Source: Mesorhizobium loti
Lineage (GTDB): Bacteria > Pseudomonadota > Alphaproteobacteria > Rhizobiales > Rhizobiaceae
Reading direction: 5' to 3'
DNA: 64,000 nt
Assembly: GCF_003148495.1 (NCBI RefSeq)
Contig: NZ_QGGH01000001.1
Coordinates: 764,347 to 828,346, forward strand
Below are positions 41,795-52,768 of this stretch, one piece after another. The stretch's first letter is position 1, and each line of letters starts with the position of its first letter. Made by a program: the position numbers and the translations under genes. The notes beneath the pieces were generated by a model. It worked only from the letters and a program-made list of their open reading frames with translations, did not search any database and was not told the origin of the DNA.

Positions 41795-42606
41795 GCGACC
41801 AACCCATCACGGATCTTTCCGAGCCGCGGCTCGCCTCCAGCTGGAGCGCTGCGACCGGCAGCTGGCTTCCGGCGGTCATCCTGCTGCTGGTGACAATCGT
41901 GCTGTGGGAAGCCGCCGTGCGGATCTTTGCCATATCCGCTTTCATCATTCCGGCCCCATCCGAGATCGCGAAATCGCTGGCCGCGCAATGGGGCACGCTG
42001 ATGCAGGCGACGCTGGTGACGGCGGGCGAGATCCTGTTCGGTTTCCTGGTCTCGGTTGTGGTCGGCATTGCCATTGCGCTGGTCATCGTGCGCTTCGATT
42101 GGCTGGGACGCGCGCTGTATCCACTGGTGGTGCTGTTCCAGAACGTGCCGAAAGTCGCGCTCGCGCCGATCTTCATCCTCTGGTTCGGCTATGGGCTGGC
42201 GCCCAAGATCGGCCTGATCCTGGTCATCGCCTTCTTTCCGGTGACGCTCTCCATGCTGGCGGGCATGCAATCGGTCGACCGCTCGCTGCTGGCGCTGATG
42301 AATTCGGTCGGGGCCAGTCCGACGCAGATTCTGTTCAGGATCCGCGTTCCGCACTCGCTGCCGAACCTGATGGCCGGAACCAAGATCGCCGCCACGTTGA
42401 GTGTGATCGGCGCCATCGTCGGCGAGTTTGCCGGCGCTTCCGACGGTCTCGGCTACGTCATCCAGTTCGCTTCGACCCAGCTCGATACAGCGCTGGTCTT
42501 CGCAGCGCTGCTGCTCGTCTCCGTGCTTGGCATCGCCTTCTACTACGCCGCCGAAATTCTCGAACGCATCGTGGTGCCGTGGGCGCCGAAATTCAGCCAG
42601 TCCTAG
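41791..42606 (+). CDS. NitT/TauT-type ABC transporter permease
   Basis: A 271-residue permease starting at TTG 41791, overlapping the ATPase gene by four bases. It has about six membrane helices. The first lies at residues 28-48, and the EAA-type ATPase-contact loop reads MNSVGASPTQILFRIRVPHSLPNLMAGTK in two parts around residues 170-198. The remaining SsuC/TauC features are GLAPKIGLILVIAFFPV and the terminal YYAAEILERIVVPW. It forms the membrane channel of the importer. The binding-protein gene follows after 39 bases. Confidence 0.88.
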   Translation: MSDQPITDLSEPRLASSWSAATGSWLPAVILLLVTIVLWEAAVRIFAISAFIIPAPSEIAKSLAAQWGTLMQATLVTAGEILFGFLVSVVVGIAIALVIVRFDWLGRALYPLVVLFQNVPKVALAPIFILWFGYGLAPKIGLILVIAFFPVTLSMLAGMQSVDRSLLALMNSVGASPTQILFRIRVPHSLPNLMAGTKIAATLSVIGAIVGEFAGASDGLGYVIQFASTQLDTALVFAALLLVSVLGIAFYYAAEILERIVVPWAPKFSQS

Positions 42607-42645
42607 GCCCGCTCGATCAATCAAATTCATAAAAGGGAACAAAAA

Positions 42646-43656
42646 ATGCTGAGACGCTCACTTATCAAGGCCGCTACCTTCGCGGCGTTTGTCGCAGCAC
42701 TCGGTTTCTCCAACGCGGCTCTGGCGGCTGACAAGGTTAACGTCCAGCTCGACTGGGTGGTGCGCGGCAATCACGCCATGTTCTTTGTCGGCAAGGAAAA
42801 GGGCTTCTTCGCCAAGAACGACATCGATGTGGCCGAGATCCGCAAGGGATCCGGCTCGCCGGACGCAATGCGGCTGGTGGGCAATGAGAACGCGGATTTC
42901 GGGTTCGGCGATCTTCCCACGCTTGCCGTCGCACGGTCGCAGAATGTTCCGGTCGTGGCGCTGGTGGCCGTCAATCAGCAGTCGCCGCTGGGCATCATTT
43001 CGCTGGCCAAGACATTGAAGCTCACCAAGCCGTCCGATCTCAAGGGACTGACCATCGGCATTCATCCGGCCGGCTCCACCTACATCTTCTTCAAGGGCTT
43101 CCTGGCCGCCAACGGCCTGACCGAAAAGGACATGACGCTGAACAGCGTCTCGCCGCCCTATGAAAGCTATCTGCTTCTAGGCCGGGTTCAGACGGTCGTC
43201 GGCTATGTCGACGCCGAGGTTCCCGAACTTGAGGCCAAGGCCGGAGGCCCAGGCTCGCTCAGCATCATGATGGGGGCGGACTACGGCTGGAAGGCCTATG
43301 GCTCGGGCCTGTTCACCTCGCAGGCGATGATCAAGGACAAGCCTGATGTCGTGCGCCGCTTCGTCAAGGCCTACAGGGAGGCCTTCGACTATGTCGTCGC
43401 GCATCCGGAAGAGGCTGCCGAGATCACCGCCAAGGCAGCACCCGGCTATGCGGACAAGAAGGGTGTGCTGCTGGCGCAGATCAACGCCGACATCGCATCG
43501 ACGTTCAGCAGCCCCGACACCAAGGAACACGGTCTCGGCTGGATGACGAAGACACAGTGGGAGGAGACCTTGAAGACGCTGACGGATCAGGGCGTGCTCA
43601 AGGCGGCTCTGTCGGCGGACGATGTCTTCACCGACACATTCCTGGCGAAGGAATAA
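42646..43656 (+). CDS. NMT1/THI5-like ABC transporter substrate-binding protein
   Basis: A 336-residue periplasmic protein with a signal peptide ending near residue 27 (NAALAAD). The mature chain begins VNVQLDWVVRGNHAMFFVGKEKGFF, the NMT1/THI5-like entry, and has GSGSPDAMRLVGNENADFGFGD and DLKGLTIGIHPAGSTYIFFK. This family binds flat heteroaromatics such as thiamine pyrimidines, and also sulfonates and aromatic acids. Being embedded in the B6 island it may carry pyridoxine, pyridoxate or a related pyridine, which is inference. The Shine-Dalgarno region is weak (AAAAGGGAAC). Confidence 0.82.
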   Translation: MLRRSLIKAATFAAFVAALGFSNAALAADKVNVQLDWVVRGNHAMFFVGKEKGFFAKNDIDVAEIRKGSGSPDAMRLVGNENADFGFGDLPTLAVARSQNVPVVALVAVNQQSPLGIISLAKTLKLTKPSDLKGLTIGIHPAGSTYIFFKGFLAANGLTEKDMTLNSVSPPYESYLLLGRVQTVVGYVDAEVPELEAKAGGPGSLSIMMGADYGWKAYGSGLFTSQAMIKDKPDVVRRFVKAYREAFDYVVAHPEEAAEITAKAAPGYADKKGVLLAQINADIASTFSSPDTKEHGLGWMTKTQWEETLKTLTDQGVLKAALSADDVFTDTFLAKE

Positions 43657-43693
43657 GGGCGCGCAATGTTCGAACGGAAAGCTCGATGAGCGG

Positions 43694-44119
43694 CTACCGG
43701 CAGACCAGACTGTCCTGCGCCATGGCGCAGGACACCGCACGCTCGCCTTTCGCCGCATCGGTGCGGTCGAGCGTGACCTGCACGCGGGTGGCATATGCGC
43801 GGCCCGCCAGGCCGCACCAGAGCCGCTCGACAGGCAGGTTCTCGCGTTTGTCGTTGAGGATCGTGAATGTGCCGGTCTTCGCATCGAACCAGAGTTCGAT
43901 GCGAGCGCTCTTGCCCGGTTCGACCGTTGCGATCCCGGCCGAATACCAGTGGGCGAAGTCGGCGTTGCAAGACAGGCCTTCGCTGCCCGCATTCGAAATC
44001 GTCAACGGAACCATGTCGAGCCCGTCAGTGCCGGTGCGGACGGTGACATGGTGCAACTCAACCGCGTTGGCGAAGGACGATAACGCCAACATCACCGGAA
44101 GGGCATAACGGATCTTCAC
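43694..44119 (-). CDS. Small secreted protein of unknown function
   Basis: A 141-residue protein read against its neighbours, with GTG 44119 as likely start (GGAG about 10 bases upstream). A signal peptide covers about residues 1-19 (YALPVMLALSSFANA). The mature chain looks like a small beta-sandwich (VPLTISNAGSEGLSCNADFA, VEPGKSARIELWFDAKTG) and has four cysteines. It is convergent with the binding-protein gene and divergent from the BMP-type gene, so it is probably not part of either transport operon. I do not recognise the family. Confidence 0.6.
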   Translation of the reverse strand: MKIRYALPVMLALSSFANAVELHHVTVRTGTDGLDMVPLTISNAGSEGLSCNADFAHWYSAGIATVEPGKSARIELWFDAKTGTFTILNDKRENLPVERLWCGLAGRAYATRVQVTLDRTDAAKGERAVSCAMAQDSLVCR

Positions 44120-44219
44120 TTTGCCTGAGCTCCATATGTAATTTTTCCCTAGGCAGTCTATCTCGCTTTCGCGCAATAACAATAAGAATATTGATTGGTA
44201 AAACAACAGAGAGGGTAAA

Positions 44220-45248
44220 ATGTTAAAGCTTCTTAAGAGCAGTGTAAGTGCAGTTATATTGACTGGTGTCTTGATGAGCGGCGCGCTTGCCGGCGAGGTC
44301 AAGTCGATTGCCATCCTGACGCCCGAAGAAGGCACGGACTATGGCTGGAACCAGCAAGGCATCGACGCCGCCAAGGCGGCGGGCAAGGCCGCCGGCGTCG
44401 AAGTGGTCGTGGCCCAGGGCCTCGGCTATGGCGACGTTCGTCCGACCTTGCGGGAACTTGCCTCCGACGGCGCCAGCCTGCTGATCGCCCATGCCAGCGG
44501 CTACAACACCTCGGCTCCTGAAATCGCCAAGGAACTGAAAGTTCCGGTGGCAATCGTCGACACGCCGAACGGCCTGGAGAAGGGCCTCGTCGCCGACTAC
44601 ACGCTGAGCGGCCACGAGGGCGCCTATCTCGCCGGTCGCCTCGCCGCCAAGGTGTCGCGCTCCAAGTCGGTCGGCATCGTCGTCTCGGGCGAACCACCAT
44701 CATGGAATTCGCAGTCAGCGGCGTTCGCGCAAGGCGTGAAGGCGGAGAACCCGGACGTCAAGATCACCTATGCGGTGATCGGACCGGCTGCCTACAGCGA
44801 TGCCGCCGGCGGCAAGCGCGTCACCGAAAGCGTGATCGCGTCGGGCGCCGACATCATCTTCGGCCAGGGCAACGGTTCGAGCTTCGGCATGCTGCAGGCG
44901 GTCGAGACGACCAAGGCAGCTGATGGCGGCAAGGTCTATTTCATCGACGTCATCGGCGACAAGTCGCCGATCGACAAGGGCTTCCTGCTGTCGTCGGTGG
45001 TGTGGAACATCGAGCCGGTCTATGCGGCGATGATTGCCGACCTGAAGGCCGACACGTTCGGCACCAAACACTATACGATCGGGCTCAAGGACGACTCGGT
45101 CAAGCTGCTGAAAACCGCCGCGATCCCGGATAATGTCTGGGCAGAAATCCAGGCGCTGCGCGAAGACGTCATTTCCGGCAAGATCAAGGTCGATCCGGTC
45201 TATGACGCGGCCGCTGTCAGGGCGCTGATGACCAGCGTCGCCCAGTAA
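44220..45248 (+). CDS. BMP-family ABC transporter substrate-binding protein
   Basis: A 342-residue periplasmic protein of the basic membrane protein/PnrA family. Signal peptide to about residue 24 (GALAGE), then AILTPEEGTDYGWNQQGIDA, GYGDVRPTLRELASDGASLL, SGHEGAYLAGRLAAKVS (a family hallmark) and DIIFGQGNGSSFGMLQA. Characterised members bind purine nucleosides. The full importer (ATPase and two permeases) follows, then three vitamin B6 catabolic genes. So a B6 vitamer or a breakdown product is a plausible ligand, and a nucleoside is the conservative alternative. A large hairpin follows the gene. Confidence 0.85.
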   Translation: MLKLLKSSVSAVILTGVLMSGALAGEVKSIAILTPEEGTDYGWNQQGIDAAKAAGKAAGVEVVVAQGLGYGDVRPTLRELASDGASLLIAHASGYNTSAPEIAKELKVPVAIVDTPNGLEKGLVADYTLSGHEGAYLAGRLAAKVSRSKSVGIVVSGEPPSWNSQSAAFAQGVKAENPDVKITYAVIGPAAYSDAAGGKRVTESVIASGADIIFGQGNGSSFGMLQAVETTKAADGGKVYFIDVIGDKSPIDKGFLLSSVVWNIEPVYAAMIADLKADTFGTKHYTIGLKDDSVKLLKTAAIPDNVWAEIQALREDVISGKIKVDPVYDAAAVRALMTSVAQ

Positions 45249-45266
45249 GGCGATCACGGTCAGCTG

Positions 45267-45295
45267 CCGGAGGGGTGATCCGTTCACCCCTCCGG
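45267..45295 (+). terminator. Hairpin after the BMP-type binding-protein gene
   Basis: CCGGAGGGGTGA (45267-45278) and TCACCCCTCCGG (45284-45295) form a perfect 12-base-pair stem with a 5-base loop. A T-run follows only after nine bases (CGTTTTTTAG around 45304-45311), so it may be a partial terminator that lets the binding protein exceed the membrane subunits. Confidence 0.7.
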
Positions 45296-45325
45296 TCGAT
45301 TCCCGTTTTTTAGTGCTGGGCTTTC

Positions 45326-46894
45326 ATGAGCAGTCTTTCTTCATCGTCCGTTGCCGGGCGCGACATCGTCGCGCTTGAAGGCGTGACCAAACGGTTCCCC
45401 GGCATCGTTGCCAATGACAGCGTCGACCTGTCGATCCGCCCGGGCGAAGTGCATGTGCTGCTGGGCGAGAACGGCGCTGGAAAATCGACATTGATCGGCA
45501 TGCTGTCCGGCCTGCAGCAGCCGGATGAAGGACGCATATTGGTCGACGGCAAACCGACCCCGATCACCTCGCCGCGCCATGCGCTGGCACTCGGAATCGG
45601 CACCGTATTCCAGCATATGATGCTGGTGCCGACGCTGACGGTGGCGGAAAACCTCCTGCTTGGCGGGCCGTGGTGGCAGCGTCCCAGGACCGAGGAACTG
45701 GCGGCGCGCGTCGCCGAGATCACCAGCACGCTCGGCATCACCGTCAAGCTGCATGCCAAGGTATCGGAGCTGTCGCTCGGCGAGCAGCAGCAGGTCGAGA
45801 TCCTGCGCGCGATGGTGCGCAACAGCAGGTTGCTCATCCTTGACGAGTCCACCTCCATGCTGACGCCGAAAGGCATCGACGAACTGGGCGCGCTGATGCG
45901 CCGCCTCGTCGAGCAGGGCCTGGCGATCGTCTTCATCACCCACAAACTCAAGGAGGCGGCTGCCTTCGGCGACCGCATCTCGGTGCTGAAGCTCGGCCGC
46001 AAGGTCGGCGAGATCCCGCCCGAGCGGTTTCGTGCGCTGGGCGAACAGGAGATCGTCTCGGAGATCGTGGAATTGATGTTCGGCAAGCAGAAGGATGACC
46101 CGGAGGCTGTCGAGCGTCCTGTCCGCACTGCCCGCGCCGGAACGGCCCCGCTGCTTCAGGTCGCGGATCTGACGGTTGCACCGACGGACAATGCGCCAGG
46201 CCTGTCGTCGATCTCCTTCGACATCCGCCCGGGTGAGATCCTGGGCATCGCCGGCATCGACGGCAACGGCCAGAAGCAGCTGGCGGAAGCGCTGGCCGGC
46301 CAGCGCGCAGCCACCAGCGGCTCGGTGCGGCTGGACGGCGCCGCGATCGAGACGCTGAGCGTCGGCGATCGCCGCCGGCGTGGCCTTCGCTACCTGACCG
46401 ACGACCGGCTCGGCGAGGGCACTGTCGGAACCTTTCCGGTCTCGATCAACTTCTTTCTCAAGCAGGTCGGCGCGGCGCCGTTCTGGCGCAACGGCGTCGA
46501 GCAGCGCGCGGAGATCGACAAGCGCGCCGCCCAGCTCGTGCGCGAATACGATGTGCGCACGCCAAGCCTGAAGACGCCGGTCGCGCGGCTGTCCGGCGGC
46601 AACATCCAGAAGGTGCTTCTGGCGAGAGAACTGGCAGAAGGCGCCAAGGTGGTCATTTTCAACAAGCCGACCTATGGGCTCGATCTCGCCAACACATTGG
46701 CGTCGCGCCAGCGCATCCGCGACACGGCCGCGCGTGGCCTTGCCGTGCTGCTGATCTCCACCGACCTCGAGGAATTGCTTGGCATGTGCGACCGTATCGC
46801 CGTCATCGCGAACGGAGCTTTGGTCGGCACCGTCGAGAATGCCGACGACGCCCGCACCAAGGTCGGTCGCCTGATGATCGGACTTGCCGCATGA
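45326..46894 (+). CDS. Nucleoside/sugar-type ABC transporter ATP-binding protein (two ATPase halves)
   Basis: A 522-residue duplicated ABC ATPase. The first half has Walker A LGENGAGKST near residue 50, signature LSLGEQQQ near 152 and Walker B LLILDESTSML near 172, where the usual Pro after Glu is Ser. The second half has a degenerate Walker A (GIDGNGQKQ near 312), RLSGGNIQK near 420 and a Walker B region with VVIFNKPTYGLD, where Asp-Glu has become Asn-Lys, so only the first site is likely to hydrolyse ATP. This asymmetric layout is normal for BMP-linked importers. It overlaps the next gene by four bases. Confidence 0.87.
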   Translation: MSSLSSSSVAGRDIVALEGVTKRFPGIVANDSVDLSIRPGEVHVLLGENGAGKSTLIGMLSGLQQPDEGRILVDGKPTPITSPRHALALGIGTVFQHMMLVPTLTVAENLLLGGPWWQRPRTEELAARVAEITSTLGITVKLHAKVSELSLGEQQQVEILRAMVRNSRLLILDESTSMLTPKGIDELGALMRRLVEQGLAIVFITHKLKEAAAFGDRISVLKLGRKVGEIPPERFRALGEQEIVSEIVELMFGKQKDDPEAVERPVRTARAGTAPLLQVADLTVAPTDNAPGLSSISFDIRPGEILGIAGIDGNGQKQLAEALAGQRAATSGSVRLDGAAIETLSVGDRRRRGLRYLTDDRLGEGTVGTFPVSINFFLKQVGAAPFWRNGVEQRAEIDKRAAQLVREYDVRTPSLKTPVARLSGGNIQKVLLARELAEGAKVVIFNKPTYGLDLANTLASRQRIRDTAARGLAVLLISTDLEELLGMCDRIAVIANGALVGTVENADDARTKVGRLMIGLAA

Positions 46895-47988
46895 GCATCG
46901 ACACCGCCCCCACGGTCAGTGCCACCGCACTCGATGCCACGAGCGGGACAGTGACGCGCCGCGACATCCTGCATCGGATGCTGATGACGCTCGGCCCGAT
47001 CCTTGCCGCTCTCGTCATAGCCGGCTGTATCCTGCTTGCCGTAGGCGTCGACCCGCTCGCCTATTATGGCTTCGTGCTGGAGAAAGGACTGTTCTCGCCG
47101 CTCGGCATCCAGCAGACGCTGACGCGCATGGCGCCGCTGCTGTTTCTTGCCGCCGGCCTGATCGTGGCCTTTCGCGCGGGCATGTGGAATCTCGGCGGCG
47201 ACGGGCAGTTCCTGCTTGGCGCGGTGACGGCGGCGGCCAGCGCTCCCGTGTTCGTGCAGATCATGCCAGCCTGGCTGGCGCTGTTCTGCTCATTCCTCAT
47301 CGCCATGGTGGTGGCGATGATCTGGTCGCTGGTGCCGGCCCTGCTGCGTGCCTATCAGGGCGTCAACGAGATCATCACCACGCTGATGATGACGTTCCTC
47401 GGCACGTCGCTCGCCAATGTGCTGGTCAAGCTGGCGTTTCGCGACCCGAACACGACCGTGCCGCAGACGCGCACGCTGCCGGTGGAAGACCGGTTGCCGC
47501 GACTGTTCGAAACGACCATCACCAGTGGCCTGCTGCTTGGGCTGGCAGCGATCCTCATCGTGCATCTGGTGATGACGCGCACGGCGTTCGGGCTGAAGCT
47601 GAGGATCGTCGGCGCCAATCCACGCGCGGCGGTTCACTCTGGGCTCGGCGTCCCCGGCCTGACCGTTGCCGTCTTCGCCATTTCGGCCGGGCTGGCCGGG
47701 CTTGCTGGCGCCGTCGACATCATCGGCGTCCAGGGCAATGTCCGCGCCGACTGGAATCCCGCCTATGGGCTTGCCGTGATTCCCGCCGTATTTCTCGCCC
47801 GCATGAACGGTTTTGCGGCCATCGGCTTCGTGTTCCTGCTCTCGGTGCTTTCGATCGGCGGCGAGAGCGCGGCGCGGCGGCTCGGCGTGCCCAATCATTT
47901 CACGCTGGTGCTGGTTTCGATCGTGCTGATCGTGCTCGCGCTCGCGGAATATTTCGATCACCGATACAACCAGTCGCGGAGGGCCTAG
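46891..47988 (+). CDS. Nucleoside/sugar-type ABC transporter permease 1
   Basis: A 365-residue permease; the ATG at 46891 overlaps the ATPase stop (ATGA). A polar tail of about 30 residues is followed by eight or more membrane segments. Family landmarks are AFRAGMWNLGGDGQFLLGAV near residue 108, YQGVNEIITTLMMTFLGTSL near 155, GANPRAAVHSGLGVPG near 245 and an apparent ATPase-contact region. It resembles YufP/NupP, the larger permease of nucleoside importers. The second permease starts three bases after its stop. Confidence 0.88.
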   Translation: MSIDTAPTVSATALDATSGTVTRRDILHRMLMTLGPILAALVIAGCILLAVGVDPLAYYGFVLEKGLFSPLGIQQTLTRMAPLLFLAAGLIVAFRAGMWNLGGDGQFLLGAVTAAASAPVFVQIMPAWLALFCSFLIAMVVAMIWSLVPALLRAYQGVNEIITTLMMTFLGTSLANVLVKLAFRDPNTTVPQTRTLPVEDRLPRLFETTITSGLLLGLAAILIVHLVMTRTAFGLKLRIVGANPRAAVHSGLGVPGLTVAVFAISAGLAGLAGAVDIIGVQGNVRADWNPAYGLAVIPAVFLARMNGFAAIGFVFLLSVLSIGGESAARRLGVPNHFTLVLVSIVLIVLALAEYFDHRYNQSRRA

Positions 47989-47991
47989 GGC

Positions 47992-49781
<1,790 letters not shown>

Positions 49782-49806
49782 CCGCCGCCAATCGGGAGAC
49801 AAGACG

Positions 49807-50985
49807 ATGCGCTATCTCGAACACGCCGATCCGGTCATCACCCTGACCGCGGGGCCGGTGAACGCCTATCCTGAAGTGCTGCGCGGCCTCGGTCGCACGG
49901 TGCTCTACGACTACGACCCGGCGTTCCTGCTCTTCTACGAGGGTGTGGTCGACAAGGCGCAAAAGGCGATGCGGCTGTCGAACAAGCCGGTCATCCTGCA
50001 TGGCGAGCCGGTGCTCGGCCTGGAGGCCGCCGCAGCCTCGCTGATCGCGCCTGACGATGTCGTGCTCAACCTTGCCTCTGGAGTCTACGGCAAGGGCTTT
50101 GGCTACTGGGCGAAGCGCTATTCGCCACATCTGCTCGAGATCGAGGTGCCCTACAATGAGGCGATCGACCCGCAGGCGGTCGAGGCAATGCTGAAAGCGC
50201 ATCCGGAGATCACCGTCGTTTCCGTCTGCCACCATGACACGCCGTCCGGCACCATCAATCCGATCGACGCCATCGGGGCGCTGGTGTCGGCGCATGGTGG
50301 CTATCTCATCGTCGATGCCGTCTCGTCCTTTGGCGGCATGAAGACGCATCCGCAGGATTGCAAGGCCGATATCTATGTCACCGGCCCGAACAAATGCCTG
50401 GGCGCGCCTCCCGGCCTGACGATGATGGGTGTCAGCGAGCGGGCCTGGGCCAAGATGAAGGGCAACGAGGCGGCCCCCCGCGCGTCGATGCTGAGCATCG
50501 TCGACTGGGAGCATGCGTGGTCGCGGGACAAGCCGTTTCCGTTCACGCCGTCGGTCTCGGAGATCAACGGGCTCGACGTCGCGCTCGACCTCTACCTCAA
50601 TGAGGGGCCGGAGGCGGTATGGGCGCGCCACGCGCTCACCGCCAAGGCCATGCGTGCGGGCGTTGCCGCGATGGGCCTGTCGATCTGGGCCGCCAGCGAC
50701 AAGATCGCGTCGCCGACCACGACCGCCGTCCGCACGCCCGACGGTGTCGACGAGAAGGCGCTTCGCCAGGCCGCGCGCGCCCGCTACGGCGTGGTGTTTT
50801 CGTCGGGTCGCGGCGAAACCTTGGGGAAACTGACGCGCATCGGCCATATGGGTCCGACCGCCCAGCCGATCTATGCGATCGCGGCACTCACGGCACTTGG
50901 CGGCGCCATGAACGCGGCCGGCCAGAAACTGGCGATCGGCAAGGGTATCGACGCGGCGCTGGCCGTGATCGACGCCGACGCCTGA
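49807..50985 (+). CDS. Pyridoxamine-pyruvate aminotransferase
   Basis: A 392-residue fold-type I aminotransferase related to serine-glyoxylate transaminases. Conserved pieces are LTAGPVNAYPEVLRGLG at residues 12-28, HGEPVLGLEAAAASL near 65, the SHPDTPSGTI-like segment CHHDTPSGTI (141-150), IVDAVSSFGG near 168 and Lys196 in VTGPNKCLGAPPG. In M. loti PPAT (mlr6806) this Lys binds the substrate pyridoxal, not PLP, and the enzyme converts pyridoxamine plus pyruvate to pyridoxal plus alanine. The sequence is very close to what I remember of that protein. The ATG at 49807 lies 25 bases after the lactonase stop with GGGAGAC upstream. Confidence 0.93.
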   Translation: MRYLEHADPVITLTAGPVNAYPEVLRGLGRTVLYDYDPAFLLFYEGVVDKAQKAMRLSNKPVILHGEPVLGLEAAAASLIAPDDVVLNLASGVYGKGFGYWAKRYSPHLLEIEVPYNEAIDPQAVEAMLKAHPEITVVSVCHHDTPSGTINPIDAIGALVSAHGGYLIVDAVSSFGGMKTHPQDCKADIYVTGPNKCLGAPPGLTMMGVSERAWAKMKGNEAAPRASMLSIVDWEHAWSRDKPFPFTPSVSEINGLDVALDLYLNEGPEAVWARHALTAKAMRAGVAAMGLSIWAASDKIASPTTTAVRTPDGVDEKALRQAARARYGVVFSSGRGETLGKLTRIGHMGPTAQPIYAIAALTALGGAMNAAGQKLAIGKGIDAALAVIDADA

Positions 50986-51011
50986 ACAGACATCACCAGA
51001 TCACGGATTGA

Positions 51012-51770
<759 letters not shown>

Positions 51771-51895
51771 CCAAAAGCGCATCCCAAAAACGCTACGACA
51801 CTTCTGGGCGACCTGCATTTTGGGTCGCAACAGCGGATGAGCGCGGCCGCGTCCGCAAGGCCGTGCCGCAAATGGCCAATCAAAGGGAAATCATA

Positions 51896-52732
51896 GTGGA
51901 CTTCGGATTCGACACGTCGATGTTCGACGGGCTGACGATTGCAATGCTGGTCGCCGGTCTGGCCATAACCGGCGTGGCGTCCGGCGTGCTGGCCGGCTTG
52001 CTGGGCGTCGGCGGCGGTATCGTCATCGTCCCGGTTTTGTTCTGGGTGCTCAGCCTGTTTCACTTTTCGCCTGCTGTGACCAGCCATCTGGCGGTCGCGA
52101 CATCGCTTGCGGTTATCATTCCCACCTCGATCTCATCGATGCGGTCGCACAACAAGCGCGGCAATGTCGATCGGCCTCTGCTCAATCTGTGGGGACCGGC
52201 GATTTTCGTCAGTGCCCTGATCGGCGGCATCATGTCGAAATTCATCCCGGGTGCCGGCTTGCGGCTGGTCTTCGGCGTCGTCGGCCTGCTGGTGGCCGTC
52301 AACATGGCGTTGCCGAAGCACCTCGTGATCTCCGATCACCTGCCGCAAAGCGGCTGGATCAACCGTGCTATCGCCTCGGTCATCGGCTTTGTCTCTTCGC
52401 TCATGGGAATCGGCGGCGGCACGCTCTCGGTGCCGACACTTTCCAGCTTCTCCTTTCCGGTGCACCGGGCCGTCGGCACATCATCGGCGCTTGGCCTGCT
52501 TATCGCGCTTCCGGCGGTGGCGGGCTTCATCTGGTCGGGTCTCGAGATTGCCGGCCGGCCTCCGCTCAGCCTGGGCTACGTCAGCCTGCCGGCTGTTGCC
52601 ATCATAGCGCCCGTGAGCTTCCTGTTCGCACCCTTGGGCGCAAGGCTCGCCCACGCGCTCAACCCGCGTTACCTGAAACTTGCCTTTGCGTTTTTCCTGG
52701 CAATCACGGCCGGGCGAATGTTGCTTTCCTGA
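51896..52732 (+). CDS. TauE/SafE-family (sulfite exporter-like) permease
   Basis: A protein of 278 residues from GTG 51896, which has AAGGGA 7 bases upstream; a GTG at 51863 or ATG at 51872 would lengthen it. About eight membrane helices in two repeated halves show the family motif twice: GLLGVGGGIVIVPVL near residue 40 and GFVSSLMGIGGGTLSVPTL near 165. The family (DUF81) exports sulfite, sulfoacetate or other small organic anions. It is not obviously part of the B6 operon (125-base gap), although export of a catabolic acid is possible. It is convergent with the second secretion operon. Confidence 0.85.
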   Translation: MDFGFDTSMFDGLTIAMLVAGLAITGVASGVLAGLLGVGGGIVIVPVLFWVLSLFHFSPAVTSHLAVATSLAVIIPTSISSMRSHNKRGNVDRPLLNLWGPAIFVSALIGGIMSKFIPGAGLRLVFGVVGLLVAVNMALPKHLVISDHLPQSGWINRAIASVIGFVSSLMGIGGGTLSVPTLSSFSFPVHRAVGTSSALGLLIALPAVAGFIWSGLEIAGRPPLSLGYVSLPAVAIIAPVSFLFAPLGARLAHALNPRYLKLAFAFFLAITAGRMLLS

Positions 52733-52768
52733 TTTTCGGTGGCCCGAATCCCGTTAGGCGGCCTACGG

